Shown: positions 1-10,615, counted from the stretch's first letter. The stretch: 64,000 nt of DNA from Pseudisothecium myosuroides (GCA_951799445.1 OX637292.1:7877296-7941295); one strand, 5' to 3'. Numbers and translations are program-made. The notes: generated by a model not told the origin, from the sequence alone.

Positions 1-2093
1 GTGTGAAATAAATACATCAATTCCCCCTTCCAGTTGCAAAAGCTTCTTCACATCGTACTCTCTTACATGATAGATTGATCGGATGTCACTATCGTTATAT
101 GGAACACGCTCGAAGTGACCTGCTTGCCAAAGATAAGCACAACTTAGACTGATCTGCAAAGACCACGAGCACACAGGTCTCTTGCGAGGATTCTAAAATC
201 GTTAAGAAGCTGATCCCATCTCCCATACTCACCCCCATTACCAACAACAACTCATCGATTGGTGAACCATCAATTAGAAGACGTGTAAGCACGACTTAAT
301 ATAAAATGTCAATGGCCACTGATCTTTGAGTGGAAACATGGTTTTCTATTGCCAATTATAGTGGTCTACAACTCCCACCTAGAAATTGCATAAGAATTCA
401 TAAAGAGTGACTAATTTGATCTCAACAGACTTGGCTCTTCTACCCAGAGATCTCTCCAGAGCTTTGTATATCTCCCCCAAACCAAACTCCTAAATAAATT
501 AGGATGATTAAAGTGAGAAAGATAGTATCATCTACCTTACATGCCTCTCAACCTCAGATGCGGGTGCATCAAAGACGCTCCACGAAACCAGAACAAGGGA
601 GCTATGAGAGAGTGTCAATCAAGCTAGACTTGCTAGAACATACATCTACTCAAGAGTTTCTCTGTTCGACATGCATTCCACTCATAATGTTTTTTGATAT
701 CAGGGAAGTTGGGAACGTGCCTTTCCGGTAGTCACCCTGCTTGAAGATGCCCGAGAGTCCACCAATCCGAACCCCTCCAAAATTCACAACTCCTGCAAAC
801 CCCATGAAATAAATGTTTGGCGCTACAAATCCACCGTAGTATCTGACCTGGCCCATGCACCCACAATGAAATGCTCAAAACCCGTAGCCAAAAACCTTTG
901 GAATCTAAGGTAGAAGAAATCCTCGACCTTATTCTCTCCAGTGGCAATGACGACACTCACAAACTGGACAGAACTAGGCCTACAAAGGCATATCCCAATA
1001 CATACATTTGAAATTTTCCAAATGACCCTCATTACCATAGTACGGTTCACATGCTGAAGCCAAGGTATGAAGATGATACTTACAACTCCCACAGGTAATT
1101 CGAGGCCTCGTGGTTTCCGCCCACAAAAAGAGTGGGATAGGGTGCACGTTCAACTCCAGAGTAATACTTCCAAAAGCTATTCATAGCACGAAACTTCGGT
1201 GGGCAAGCCAAAGACAGCAGATCTTCCTCATTCCTCACAGCCTGAAACAATCGACAACCTCGAGTCACGAAACGGGATTTCTGCATTATTAAATTCAATA
1301 AAGGACTAAGCGTGACCTAAAACCCTAAACCCTGGATTGCTAAAGTTACAAATATCAAATAATATCAACATGCGAGGTGTTGTGCAATGTAGCAACATCA
1401 CAAAAGTGCAACATGGCCTTCCTAGACAAAAACAGTCAGTTATGATCAAGGACTAAGCGCTATATAATCGCTAAATCTTAAACCCTAGAACCTAGATAGC
1501 GAAAGTTACATCCACTAAAAAACCTCAACGACAAATGAGGGTGTTATGCAGAGTAGCAACATCACAGAAGTGCAAAATGGCCTTCCTAGACAACATCGTC
1601 AGTCGCCATCCAGGACTAAGCGCGATCTAAACCCTAAATCTTAAACCCTAGACCCAAGATTGCTACAGTTACATCAAATAATCTCAACGATATGTGAGGT
1701 ATTATGCAACTCAGCAACTTCACGAAGGCGACCTACTCTTCTTAGACAATATCTTCAATTGCCATAAAACAATAAAACAAAAGATACCACCGGAAAGACA
1801 CAACTAATCACGCGTATTAAAAATCATGAGTGGTCTGTCCGTAGGAAATTATATTGATCAACCTGGAAATCGCCGCAGCAGATGAGGAGGTCGATTTTGA
1901 CATTTTCCACTTTCTCCAGGTGCTGCAGAGTAGCATAGATACTGTCCAAGTCGCCGTGTGCGCAACCCTCAACAGCAATCTGAGAAAACTCGTTCAGATT
2001 TTAGAACATTTTCAACATCCAGAATCATAAACTAGACGAAAAAACAACAAGAATCAAAAGAAGAAGCCAAGGAGCAGATTTCTTCACCTTCAT
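1..2093 (-). CDS. DBR1: Lariat debranching enzyme (5' part; runs off left edge)
   Basis: DBR1 hydrolyses the 2'-5' branch bond of excised intron lariats in the nucleus. Five exons are read on the minus strand: 2093-2088 (ATG AAG), 1979-1863, 1241-1084, 842-721 and 119-1, where the window cuts the gene. Joined, they encode the N-terminal metallophosphoesterase domain: [14 protein letters not shown] (His/Asp metal ligands), [62 protein letters not shown] and the final FISH motif. All borders keep the frame. Introns 1 to 3 are GT-AG. The last intron (720-120) has a GC donor, AAAG|GCACGTTC, because only that junction gives the conserved YRKG-HFER sequence. Intron 2 holds a tandem repeat. I see no lesion in the exons, so the gene is probably functional. 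The C-terminal half lies outside the window. Confidence 0.95.
1301..1770. repeat. Three-unit tandem repeat inside DBR1 intron 2
   Basis: Three degenerate units start at about 1301, 1448 and 1612, each 147-165 bp. Each begins AAGGACTAAGCG, contains telomere-like AAACCCTAAA stretches, and continues with CAACATCACA and GGCCTTCCTAGACA blocks. The units have diverged by substitutions and small indels. They lie wholly within the intron at 1242-1862. The AAACCCTAAA runs are only one or two units long and do not form a true interstitial telomere array. Confidence 0.8.
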
Positions 2094-2390
2094 CGTGACG
2101 ATTGTCTGCAGCCCTGAACCCTAATTTTCGCCGAAACGCAAACAGATTGAGCAGCGATTTGTGACCAAGAAATTTCAGAAATGCGGAGCTTCGAAGGAAT
2201 TTCCCGAATGCAGAGCTTTGATGACAGGAAACCCTATCGACACTCGAGTGAATGGCAAATCTACGAATCAGCGTTCTTTCTAAGGACACTGATTAAGGAA
2301 AGAACCACCCATAGTCGATCACTTAACGGCCGGTTTTCAGACAGATCATAAGCATTATGAGGCAAGTAAAATTTTTGCCATGTAGGAAGA
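2094..2390 (-). promoter_or_regulatory. Presumed 5' leader and promoter region of DBR1
   Basis: About 300 bp upstream of the DBR1 ATG, before the first MITE. A longer overlapping minus-strand frame starts at 2289 but is out of frame with DBR1 and is probably leader sequence. I see no convincing TATA box. The assignment rests on position only. Confidence 0.4.
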
Positions 2391-2631
2391 TACTCCGTCA
2401 GTCCCACTAAAAAGCTCCTAATTGGTTTAGGGTTTGTTTCACTAAAAGGGTTTCATTTCTTGATTTTGATCGTTGATCGTTAAACAAGCAATGTGAAACG
2501 GAGGGTGGAGTGGATATGCACATGATTTGAATTCTAGATTGCTTGCTCAATGATCAAAATCAATAAAAGAAGCAGTTTAGTGATACGAACCCTAAACCGA
2601 TTTGAAGCTTTTTAGTGGGACTAAGGGAGTA
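2391..2631. mobile_element. Stowaway-like MITE
   Basis: The inverted termini are TACTCCGTCAGTCCCACTAA on the left and, read back from the right, TACTCCCTTAGTCCCACTAA. The homology extends inward to AAAAAGCT and beyond. TA dinucleotides bound both ends. The CTCCCTCYGTCCC-type terminus and TA target are those of Stowaway (Tc1/mariner) MITEs. It lies just upstream of DBR1 and has no coding capacity. Confidence 0.8.
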
Positions 2632-2639
2632 GGAAATAT

Positions 2640-2900
2640 TGGGAATGAAAATTTTCTAGAATTTTTATTCCCAAAATTGAAATTACTGTGATTTTTGGAA
2701 GCCAAAAAGTTGTCCGGACTAATAGCCAATATTTAAACTCTTCCAATTTCGATCATAGAGTAACTACTTTTCTACTTACTATTTCCTATTTCAATGGTCA
2801 CTACTTTGGGACATGTGTGATAACCTTATTAGTTCCAACCTTGAAAAGGAGAAAAAAAAAACATTCTAAGCTTTGGTTTCCAACCTGTTCCAACCTTGGT
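2640..2900 (+). repeat. Diverged copy of a dispersed AGGT-terminus element interior
   Basis: The segment resembles, in the same orientation, the interiors of the elements at 57394-57790 and 62837-63213, and in inverse orientation the one at 10227-10615. Shared blocks include a GAAATTACTGTGATTTTTGG-type block, TTCCAATTTCGATCAT, TGGGACATGTGTGATAACCT and TTAGTTCCAACCTTGAAAAG. No clean termini or TA duplication can be assigned to this copy. Confidence 0.6.
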
Positions 2901-2956
2901 TGAAAATAGTTGCAACCTACAAGTTGCATATGGCTCCCTGGTCGAGAATGTTTGTA

Positions 2957-3671
2957 CTCCCTCCTATCCCAAAATGATCTTCCGGTTGGACAAAATGTTC
3001 AAGATTAGAGCATCTCCACCGGGGCACGCCATACTTCCTTGTCAAGCGTTTTGGTCTGCTCGGGCTTCTTTCAGTGATCCACCCGTTGGAGATTTGCGGA
3101 ATTGTCAACGCAAGTCACAACAAAAAATCAAGCCCTACACTTCGAGTTGTCGTGTGTGGAGCATTTGATTAGCACTACAATATGCACAAAAACCCTTAAG
3201 ATTGGGACCAAGTGTTGGGTAAGCTAGGGCATTGGTTGTGCGATTATCATCTTGATTATCCTGCAAGGATTGTTGGACTATGCGAGTGGGCTAAAGTATT
3301 TAGCCCCCCACCAATAAGAACCTAATCAACAAAAAAAAACTTTGCTCAATTAATTGTGATAAATGCATGTCTTTGGGCCTATGGACTATTGCGCCTCCAT
3401 CCCTAATCAAGTAGGGGCCCAAGAACCATGCGGCACCTATTTGACAAAAGGCTTAGTGTACAATTGCTTTGGCTTGCGTCTTTTACAGTGACTCGTTGCA
3501 GATGCTCTGAAGGTTGAAAATAATGTTATTTTAATTCGTTTTTAAATATTTCAAGGAAGTTGTCCATTCATTGAATCTTCAAGAACAAAAATGCTCATTT
3601 CTAAGCAACCAGAAGATCATTTTGGGACAAAAACCTTGAGGAAATTGGAAGATCATTTTGGAATAGAGGAA
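2957..3671. mobile_element. Stowaway-like element with internal repeats
   Basis: The left end CTCCCTCCTATCCCAAAATG is matched inverted at 3646-3671 (GGAAGATCATTTTGGAATAG). A second copy of the right motif (AGAAGATCATTTTGGGA) lies at 3611-3627. Inside, AGAGCATCTCCACC near 3007 and its inverse near 3500 suggest a nested MITE, but its ends are too diverged to define. There is no coding sequence. Confidence 0.6.
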
Positions 3672-4325
3672 ATATTAAATAGTGAGGGAGAAATTAGTGT
3701 CACATATAAAACTAGTGGATTTACAAGATGTTATTTGGATTTGGACCAAAGGGGATGAGGTTTTGCATCAATTGATGCTATTTTGCTATTCATTGAAGGT
3801 ATTTTCATAATTTTGTTAACATTTTGCAGGTTTGAGGCACAACCTTATGTTGGGTGAAGATTCAATCTTAGAAAATTTTGTCAAAAAGAATCTACTTTGG
3901 CCCTTTAGACTGTTGATTGGTTTCTTCTTAGCAAAATTCCTTCAAAGCAATCTTCACTCCATGCAAAAGTGGTTGCCTGATGGATTGTGATTTTTCCAGC
4001 TAAATTTTTTATATAAATATTAATACACTAGTTTTTACATCTATTAGTGCATGGGATAATAATTTATTAAAGTCACACTATTTTGAATTAGCACAAGTTG
4101 AAACATCACTACATGATACCAATTTTCACAAAAACAAGTTGTTGTACTATGAGAGGCTTTGTCCTTGTAGTACATGATCACTTTTCAAAAAAGGTAGCTA
4201 CTCAAATTTTTAAAGAATAACATCTATTGATGCAAAAGTCTCATTTCTTTTTGTCTAAAGCCAATAACATCTTGTAGACACAAGCTAATTTTGTTGGTGA
4301 CACTAGTTTCCTCTATTAATTCAAA
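3671..4325. mobile_element. Fold-back element with ~130 bp inverted arms
   Basis: Sequence 3671-3810 reappears inverted at about 4185-4325. Shared blocks, read inward, are ATTAGTGTCAC, TACAAGATGTTATT and TTTTGCATCAAT. The two arms differ by scattered substitutions, so the insertion is old. I could not define a target duplication. Confidence 0.7.
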
Positions 4326-4342
4326 ATAATGTAACTTACACT

Positions 4343-4450
4343 ATTATGTGACTAAACACCACCTCATTGATAAAATCACATCATTTATTTACTGTTCTCC
4401 GCTTTACCAACAAGGTGGTGTTCAATCACACTATTATATGACTTAAATAC
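4343..4450. repeat. Short imperfect inverted repeat
   Basis: CACTATTATGTGACTAAACA with following CCACCT is matched inverted by AGGTGGTGTTCAATCACACT near 4411-4431. This is a roughly 100 bp fold-back between two larger elements. Class unknown. Confidence 0.5.
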
Positions 4451-4500
4451 TGTGACTTTCACCATTTGCTAAATATTTTGTCACATAAACTTCTTCTTAA

Positions 4501-5089
4501 CCTCTAAAGGACCAAGTGTCTATTCAGCATACGCAAGAAATCTTGAGTAGGTTCTTACGAAGTCATTTTTGGTCAGATGTTCATGAAATTTGGACTCGAT
4601 GTGTAAATATGTATCTCCTTGTTGAAAATCTAATTTTTTTTTCTGATCGGATGCTCGGATCAAAAGTTATGCTGCCCTTAACTTTTTGGGCAGCTCGGGC
4701 AATTTGAGAATCTTTGGAGAGTCTTTTGCAAAAATGCTCATCAACTTTTGAAATTTGGTAGGTATGTAATTACATGATACAATATGCAAATGTCCAAAAA
4801 AATAACCAAGTGTAGTGTAAAATCTCATTCTAGAAGAAGTTAAAGTTTGCTAGCCATATTGGGCAAGGTTGGAAAAAAACTTTTTCTCCTAACTTCAAAC
4901 GTTATAATCTTTCAATCCGTGCAGTCAAAGTTTCTGAAATTTTTTCCACACATTCCTAGAGAAGTCTAGCACAAAATTGTATGGTTGAATTTTGAAAAAA
5001 AATAGTTTTTTTCATTTTTTTTCTTGTTGCCCTTAGAAGTGACAATTTTTGACATTTTTTGCCCAAAATGTGCCTTGGTCCTTTAGGGG
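4501..5089. mobile_element. piggyBac-like non-autonomous element, copy 1 (589 bp)
   Basis: TTAA at 4497-4500 and 5090-5093 flank termini CCTCTAAAGGACCAAG and, read from the right, CCCCTAAAGGACCAAGGC. Duplicated TTAA with CCC-starting inverted ends are the hallmarks of piggyBac elements. The interior carries the family's TTGGGCAGCTCGGGCA block. It has no transposase and is shorter than the ~930 bp copies. Confidence 0.8.
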
Positions 5090-5317
5090 TTAAGGCATTG
5101 TTTTGATATTGTAAATGTGTATTTTTCGATTTCATAAGGTGAATTTTGGATTTATCTAATTTAGACTTATGGTCTTACTTCTAAAATTCACATGTATTTA
5201 TAATATATTTTTATTATTTCGTTATGATATTACTGTTAATCATAAATGTAGGACCAAGAACTGGAGATTTAAAAAAATATAAGATGAAACTTGCTGAAGT
5301 ACCAAAACTCGGGTCTA

Positions 5318-5619
5318 AGTTAGTCTGCTCTAAAAGCGAGCGGGCTCTAAAAGCGAACATGACACAAAGGTACATTTTGCTTTCTTCAATGTACCAACAA
5401 TATACATTTCAAGAGGTGGTCGATTTTAGTGACCGCTGCGTTTCAACTTCAAAAATTTGTAACTAATTCCACGAAGGTCCAAAAAATATGAAACAATTTG
5501 GGTTAGATGCCAATTCCATTTATCTTCCTCCAAAAATTAACTTAAAATTGTTTCAAGGAGTTAAGCTTTCCCGAAAAGGCAAATAGCTCTTAAATGGTCG
5601 CTTTAAGAACAGACTACCT
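5318..5619. mobile_element. TA-flanked MITE, AGGTAG family, copy at 5.3 kb
   Basis: TA (5316-5317 and 5620-5621) bounds inverted ends AGTTAGTCTGCTCTAAAAGC and AGGTAGTCTGTTCTTAAAGC. The interior (GGTACATTTTGCTTTCTTCA, AGGTGGTCGATTTTAG, AACTAATTCCACGAAGG) matches the copy at 36761-37075. TA targets point to a Tc1/mariner-type mobiliser. Confidence 0.75.
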
Positions 5620-5862
5620 TAATGGAGTTTTGTACTATGTTTGTTTTGTACTATTATTAGTTAAACCTTCCTCTGACATGGGTTCACAAAGACAGGACAA
5701 ACTTTACGATTAACTCTATTGAAATATAATTATTTTCACAGCGTGACACTAATTTTTTTCCGTCAAATTTATAAATAAATAGTGTCACACACACTAATTT
5801 TTTGAGACACTAATTGCCCGTACTGTATCACTGTATCACTTGAGCCTTGCCAGACACTCTCT

Positions 5863-6603
5863 GCCTTTGCTCGTTTTCCTGCTCCGAATTGCTGCAGATT
5901 CTAGGACTTCAGACATACCGCATTAGTACAGTAGTTTTCTTGTCGAATGCACGATTAGGGCGCTCTCTCTCTGTCTCTCTCCCTCCTTTGAATTTGCAGA
6001 GACTCCGCGAACCTCATCAAGGTCGGTCTCAATCCTATTTTCCGAGAACTGCAACAAACGTTTTTTGACGTTTTTTTTGCAACAATCTCGTGGCATATTG
6101 ATTTTCTTTTTCTTTTCTTTTCCTTTGCAAGACACTCGTGATTATGGTAGCTGTTTATTTCTCTTTGGGAAGGGAATATGAGAACAAGGAAGAATCCAAT
6201 CGCGTTCAACTGAATTAGAGGTTGTGCGTTTTTGCAGATTTTCGGATAAGTGACGGATTTCTTTGAAGCGTTGACGGAGAAGCACGGCGTAGGAGCTTTA
6301 ATCTCGGTAAAAATTGAGTTTGGGATAAGAATTATGTTGTTTGACGGAATAGTGCTCTAAGTTGAAATTCGCAGAGAAAAAAAATCTAATTTCGATCAAT
6401 TTAGGGTTTGAGTCAGGTTTTAAGGGCTCTGTTTCCTAAATCCTTTGCACGTTTTCCTGCTCTCGATTGCTGCAGATTCTAGGGTTTCAGACATACCCGT
6501 ATTTAGTACAGTAGTTTTCTTGTCGAATTCCTCGTCTCAATCATATTTTTCGAGAGCAACAACAAACGCTTTCTGTCGTCTCTTCTTCAGCAATCTCAAT
6601 CTC
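5863..6603 (+). repeat. Direct duplication of the leader upstream of the DnaJ gene
   Basis: Segment 5863-6095 and segment 6442-6603 are homologous. Both begin CCTTTGCNCGTTTTCCTGCT, run through GCTGCAGATTCTAGG, CAGACATAC and CAGTAGTTTTCTTGTCGAAT, then TCTCAATC...TTTTTCGAGA. The second copy lacks about 80 bp of the first, including its CT-rich tract. The distal copy is followed by about 350 bp of spacer, and the proximal copy runs into the DnaJ start codon at 6633. Both may contain promoter or 5' UTR. Confidence 0.8.
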
Positions 6604-6632
6604 GTTTACAAGGGAGCCGTGAGAGCAAGAAA

Positions 6633-7620
6633 ATGCCAATGGAAGAGGAAGATTTGTACGGGTTGTTGCGTCTGGAAGAGACCGGACCTCAGGTGGCGCA
6701 TGCACTCATTCGAAAGGCGTATCGCAGGCGTGCTCTGGAGCTTCATCCTGATAAGCGTGGCGATGATCCTGTTGCCGGTAAGTTTTTTCTTTTCCTTTTG
6801 CATTTGTGATTTTTGGAAAATGTGAATGTATTTCTGAGAGGACACTCAGGACAGAGGCTGTTGTGATTTTTGGTTTCGTGTATTATTGATGGGGTGGGAG
6901 AATCGAGGATCATTATGCTAATTTGACTTTGATGTTTTGGATGCAGCTGCTGAGTTTCAGAAGTTGCAGAAGGCATACGATATACTAAGTGATGAGAAGG
7001 CTCGTGCCTCGTATGATGAGTTGCAGCGGGTTCGAAAGGAGCGGGCGCAGAAAGAAGGCAGGCAGAGTGAGAAGCGTCAAAAGATGATGCGAGATTTAGC
7101 CGAGAAAGAAAAAGCATTCGAAAGGGAGCAAAAGGTGAAATCTCAAGAGGATGATGTGAGTAGGCGATTGAAAGCTGAGATTGCAAGGATCTCCAAGAGT
7201 CGTGGCCGTCAATCCAAAGGGCCTTCGTCTTTTGATGCGAAGGAACCTGCAAATAGCCGGCAACAATTCCAAGCACCTCCGTTTTTCGATCAAGGAAAAT
7301 CTGCTGAGAGAGTTGAGGTTCCGACACCGAGTTCTGATGTGGAGGTTTCGGATGCAGAGAGGACCTTGAAAGTATCATGGACATGCCTTGAGGGAGGCGC
7401 TGGAGATTACTCGGCCACTCAACTAAAACAAATATTTGAAGAATTTGGTGTTGTAGAGGACTTGGTGGTTAGATCAGGGAAGTCTCGCAAAAAGCGCTCT
7501 GCTTTGATAGTTATGGCCACTAAGCAGGCAGCAGTCAAAGCCACTGAGAATGTATGTGGAGAGTACTCCAACCCATTGTTGGTTGTACCTCTCCTCCCCG
7601 GAGCTAGTGCTCAACTGTAG
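6633..7620 (+). CDS. DNAJC17-like J-domain and RRM protein
   Basis: DNAJC17 proteins are nuclear, spliceosome-associated J-domain proteins with a C-terminal RRM. There are two exons, 6633-6777 and 6947-7620, joined across a GTAAGT...TGCAG intron, giving 272 residues. The J domain begins at residue 7 (DLYGLLRLEETG) with the HPD motif at 38-40 and helix IV KAYDILSDEKARASYDEL after the junction. A charged coiled coil (about 75-135) follows. An RRM of the DNAJC17 type starts at about 186 (RTLKVSW) and ends with NPLLVVPLLP. The start is the first ATG in frame with the J domain. Plant homologues, as I recall them, carry a short extra C-terminal tail; here TAG follows soon after the RRM, so the tail may be lost. 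The neighbouring zinc-finger pseudogene begins about 25 bp downstream on the same strand and in the same frame. Confidence 0.92.
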
Positions 7621-7644
7621 ATTCTAATTTAGTACTCTTGCCAG

Positions 7645-8661
7645 ATGCAACAAAAGCTTGTCCAGGCTGCAACAAAAGCTGTTGCTGAAGCAGAGAAGAG
7701 GAAGAGAGATAAGAAAGACGCTGTTGTGGTGGCTGTGGCAAAAGTGAGATATAATCGGAGAGGTGTGCAGCAGTCTGGTAAACAGGCACAGCTACGTTCA
7801 GGTACTGCCATATGTGTTGGGGCATCTATCACAAATATATATGGAAAATATTATGTTGATTTTGTGCAGAAGGGGCTGTTACACTTCTTGATGAGGGAAT
7901 GTGGCCGTGTAAGAATCGTTGAATGTAAAGAGAGTATAGGGCTGTACAGCAAGTGAAGTTTGGTGTACTTACTAGTGTCCGACCTCTCTTGTTGCAGGTT
8001 ATCCCTGAGCGCATGCCAGACTGCTCGTACTTTCTGGAAGGTAGGGCTTGGTTCGTATAGTATACTTTGTTGAGAAATGTTTTCTCTCTCCCCTCCCTCC
8101 CTCTCTGTGTCTCTGACTCTCTTTCTCTCTTCCCGTCTGAAGTTTGAATGATGGGGTACGTTTCCAATCTCGTGAGTAAAATGATTATGTTGGATCTACA
8201 GGTCTAAGCACAAGTTAAAATTGTTCTTACATGCATGTGAATGTGAATCCAAAGCTGCAATTTGTGAAGCTGCAATCTCTGCACGGCTATTGTGCGGATG
8301 GCGACATGGTGAAGCCCACATCTTTCTATTGGTTTTATTTGTCGACAGTTTTCGTGCAAACTGCTGCGTGTAAATGGCTGCTGAGCTTTGATAGGAACTG
8401 GGCGACACAGTTTGACAGTTTTTACGGTGGTTTTGAGTCTCAATCAAGGAAACTGATTATGAGTTGAAACTTGTTTAGGTGGTGCAAAAAGAAACACACA
8501 TACGTGTGGCCCGAGTATACTTTGACCGGGAAATGCTCATCAAGCACCTGCAAGCTTCGCCGTGTACAGAAGACGAAACAACCGACATCCGAGTGCGTAG
8601 GTTCGAAAAGAGAAGGTAACCCACATGTACCTGGACCAGTGGGGTGTTATGTTGTTGAGTA
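7645..8661 (+). pseudogene. Decayed CCCH-type zinc-finger gene (ZC3H3-like)
   Basis: Scattered exon-like blocks match the plant CCCH zinc-finger proteins related to ZC3H3, nuclear RNA-binding proteins of mRNA 3' processing and export. They are an Ala/Lys-rich helix with AVVVAVAKVRYNRRG (from 7645), VIPERMPDCSYFLEG (about 7999-8040, bounded by AG and GT), NCSYMHVNVNPK (from 8202), GYCADGDM (about 8280-8310) and CKKKHTYV...LTGKC...CKL (from about 8480). Lesions are plain: a TAA before NCSYMH, a one-base loss after VNPK, one finger Cys changed to Trp after HTYV, and the final His of that finger changed to Arg. The introns remain, so this is a decayed genomic gene and not a processed copy. Confidence 0.8.
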
Positions 8662-9192
8662 GGCTCCCGAAGAGTGGGCCTAGTTTAGAGTTTTTTAAAG
8701 CCGATGAGTTTTTTCTCAAACGAGAGGTTACTTCTTGAGGTTTCCAGGCTTTGTAACCCACGTGAAGTCATTAGCGGTAACGTGATTGGAGGAAGTATTA
8801 GGAGGGCATGGAAACACTTGTTTATATCGATCTTGGGCTTCACCTCTCTTTTCACCCAACGGACGACCTGACCTTGTGCATTAGTGAATACTATAGAGCG
8901 GTAGTATGTACAGTACTAGCTTTGTTGGTTTATCTGAGCAATTTAGTGGAGTGTTGGTTTTGTAGTAGCATGAGAAATTGATGACGATTCTGCCGATGTG
9001 CAAGCATCGGAGAGTTGCCGTCCTGGTGCCACTGGAATGGTACATTTGAGTGGCGATTACTTTGGAATCGGTTCGCAAGTTTCATCTTCGTTGAGCTGTG
9101 CATGGTACCTACACTAAATAGTGAAATTGGGTTGCCATAACGATTAAGTTGCCCTCACCAGAAAGTTACCTCACCTCATGACTCACTTTTTG
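8662..9192. other. Intergenic; no gene recognised
   Basis: About 530 bp after the zinc-finger relic, possibly its former 3' UTR. I see no coherent reading frame or repeat termini. Confidence 0.5.
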
Positions 9193-9196
9193 TTAA

Positions 9197-10129
9197 CCCC
9201 TAAAGGACCAAGGCCTTTTTTCTGCCAAAAAACACTCAAAACTGCCATTGCTATAGCAAAAAGTAAAAAAAATTGGAAATTGTTTTTTTTTCACATCTAA
9301 CCGTAGGATCTTACACCTAACTAGAATGGAAGTGTGTGGAAAAAATTTCAGAAATTTTGACCGCATAGATTGCAAGATATCTGCGTTTAAAGTGGGAAAA
9401 ACAAGTTTTTCAGCACACTGCGGAACTAGATTTTTTGACTTTGAACATTTTTAAATTAAAATTTTTGTACTACAGCGTTTTGAGCTTTAAATCTTTATAG
9501 TGGAGAATTGAGTTGAGAGTCTAGAGAACAAAAAAATATTAAAAAAAACTTAATTATCATTCTTAAAAAAATTGTTAAGTAGAAGTAGGTATGAGATAGA
9601 AGGAAAATCTAAAATATTCATATATTTTAGATGGAATTAAAATGCACTAATCCCAATGGTGAGATTGTTCTAAAAAGTAAATCAAATTATGCAAAAAAAA
9701 AAAATTGAAAAATTTGAAAAATTGCATTCAGAAATGAATCCTACAAGTTATTTTTTTCAAAAAGATGCTCTAACTGCCCGAAAAACAAGAATGTCCATAA
9801 CTCTCTCATAACATATCCAAATGAAATGAATCAAACCTTTCCAGATAGGCAAAAATATAATCTATGAGAAAAAAAATACTAAAAAAAAAATTCAAATTTT
9901 TGCCCATTTTTTTTTTGCTGCTCAGGCTGCCTGCCATCCTCTGTTTTGAGCTTATTTGGTCATAACTTTTGTTCCCGGGCACCGATTGTGAAAAAAATTA
10001 TATTCCCACAAAGCTTATCAGTTTTTCTATCTCCAAAAAAAGTTTCAAAAAATCAGGAGAAAATTTCAGCCCGTAGGTACCTGCCCGAAAATGCATTTGT
10101 CCCCCGAAGGGACAACGGTCCTTTAGGGG
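9197..10129. mobile_element. piggyBac-like non-autonomous element, copy 2 (933 bp)
   Basis: TTAA at 9193-9196 and 10130-10133 flank CCCCTAAAGGACCAAGGCC and, inverted on the right, CCCCTAAAGGACCGTTGTCC. The interior is AT-rich with conserved blocks GCAGCTCAGGCTGCC-like, GGTCATAACTTTTGTTCCCG and CATTTGTCCCCCGAAGGGAC. The right end carries a CCCGAAGGGAC subterminal palindrome shared by other copies. It is the same length as copy 3 and has no transposase frame. Confidence 0.88.
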
Positions 10130-10226
10130 TTAAGATGGAGGCACATGCCATTCTTTAAACCTAAGTCATGAACCACTGCACCAACCCATGCAACACACAT
10201 GGTTTCTACATTATTGTATGCTTCTA

Positions 10227-10615
10227 AGGTAGAAGCACTAGTAACAAATCACGTCCAGTACCCAACCTGTAGGGTGCGCTATTTCCATCCAAGGTTGAAA
10301 CTCAAGCTTGGAATGTGTACTTTTTGTCCTTTTCAAGGTAGGGACTAATAAGGTCATGACACATGCCCTTGAAGTAGTGAGCAAGAAGTAGTTTGGCTAT
10401 GATCGGAATTGAAAAACTCTAGACATTTGCTATTGGTGAAATACACTTTTTGGTTCCCAAAATTCACAGTGATTTCAATTTTGGAAATAAAATTTTGAAA
10501 ATTTTGCTATCCCCATATTTCTTATCTTCCTACATGGGAAAAATTTCCATTACCTCATACTGTGTACAATTTGCTCCAAAATTGCTTAAATGATCGGTTA
10601 TTGGTGCTTCTACCT
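10227..10615. mobile_element. TA-flanked MITE with AGGTAGAAGCAC ends
   Basis: TA (10225-10226 and 10616-10617) flanks inverted ends AGGTAGAAGCACTAGTAAC and AGGTAGAAGCACCAATAACC. The interior is the inverse of the dispersed repeat at 2640-2900 and of the elements at 57394 and 62837. A family member of 389 bp without coding capacity. Confidence 0.78.

Noticed and set aside
1301..1770. Interstitial telomere array
   Set aside because: Only one or two telomere-like units occur per copy, embedded in a longer unrelated repeat.
7585..7644. A 60 bp in-phase intron joining DNAJC17 to the downstream frame at 7645
   Set aside because: The downstream frame belongs to a CCCH zinc-finger relic, the donor is poor, and the intron would delete the conserved end of the RRM.
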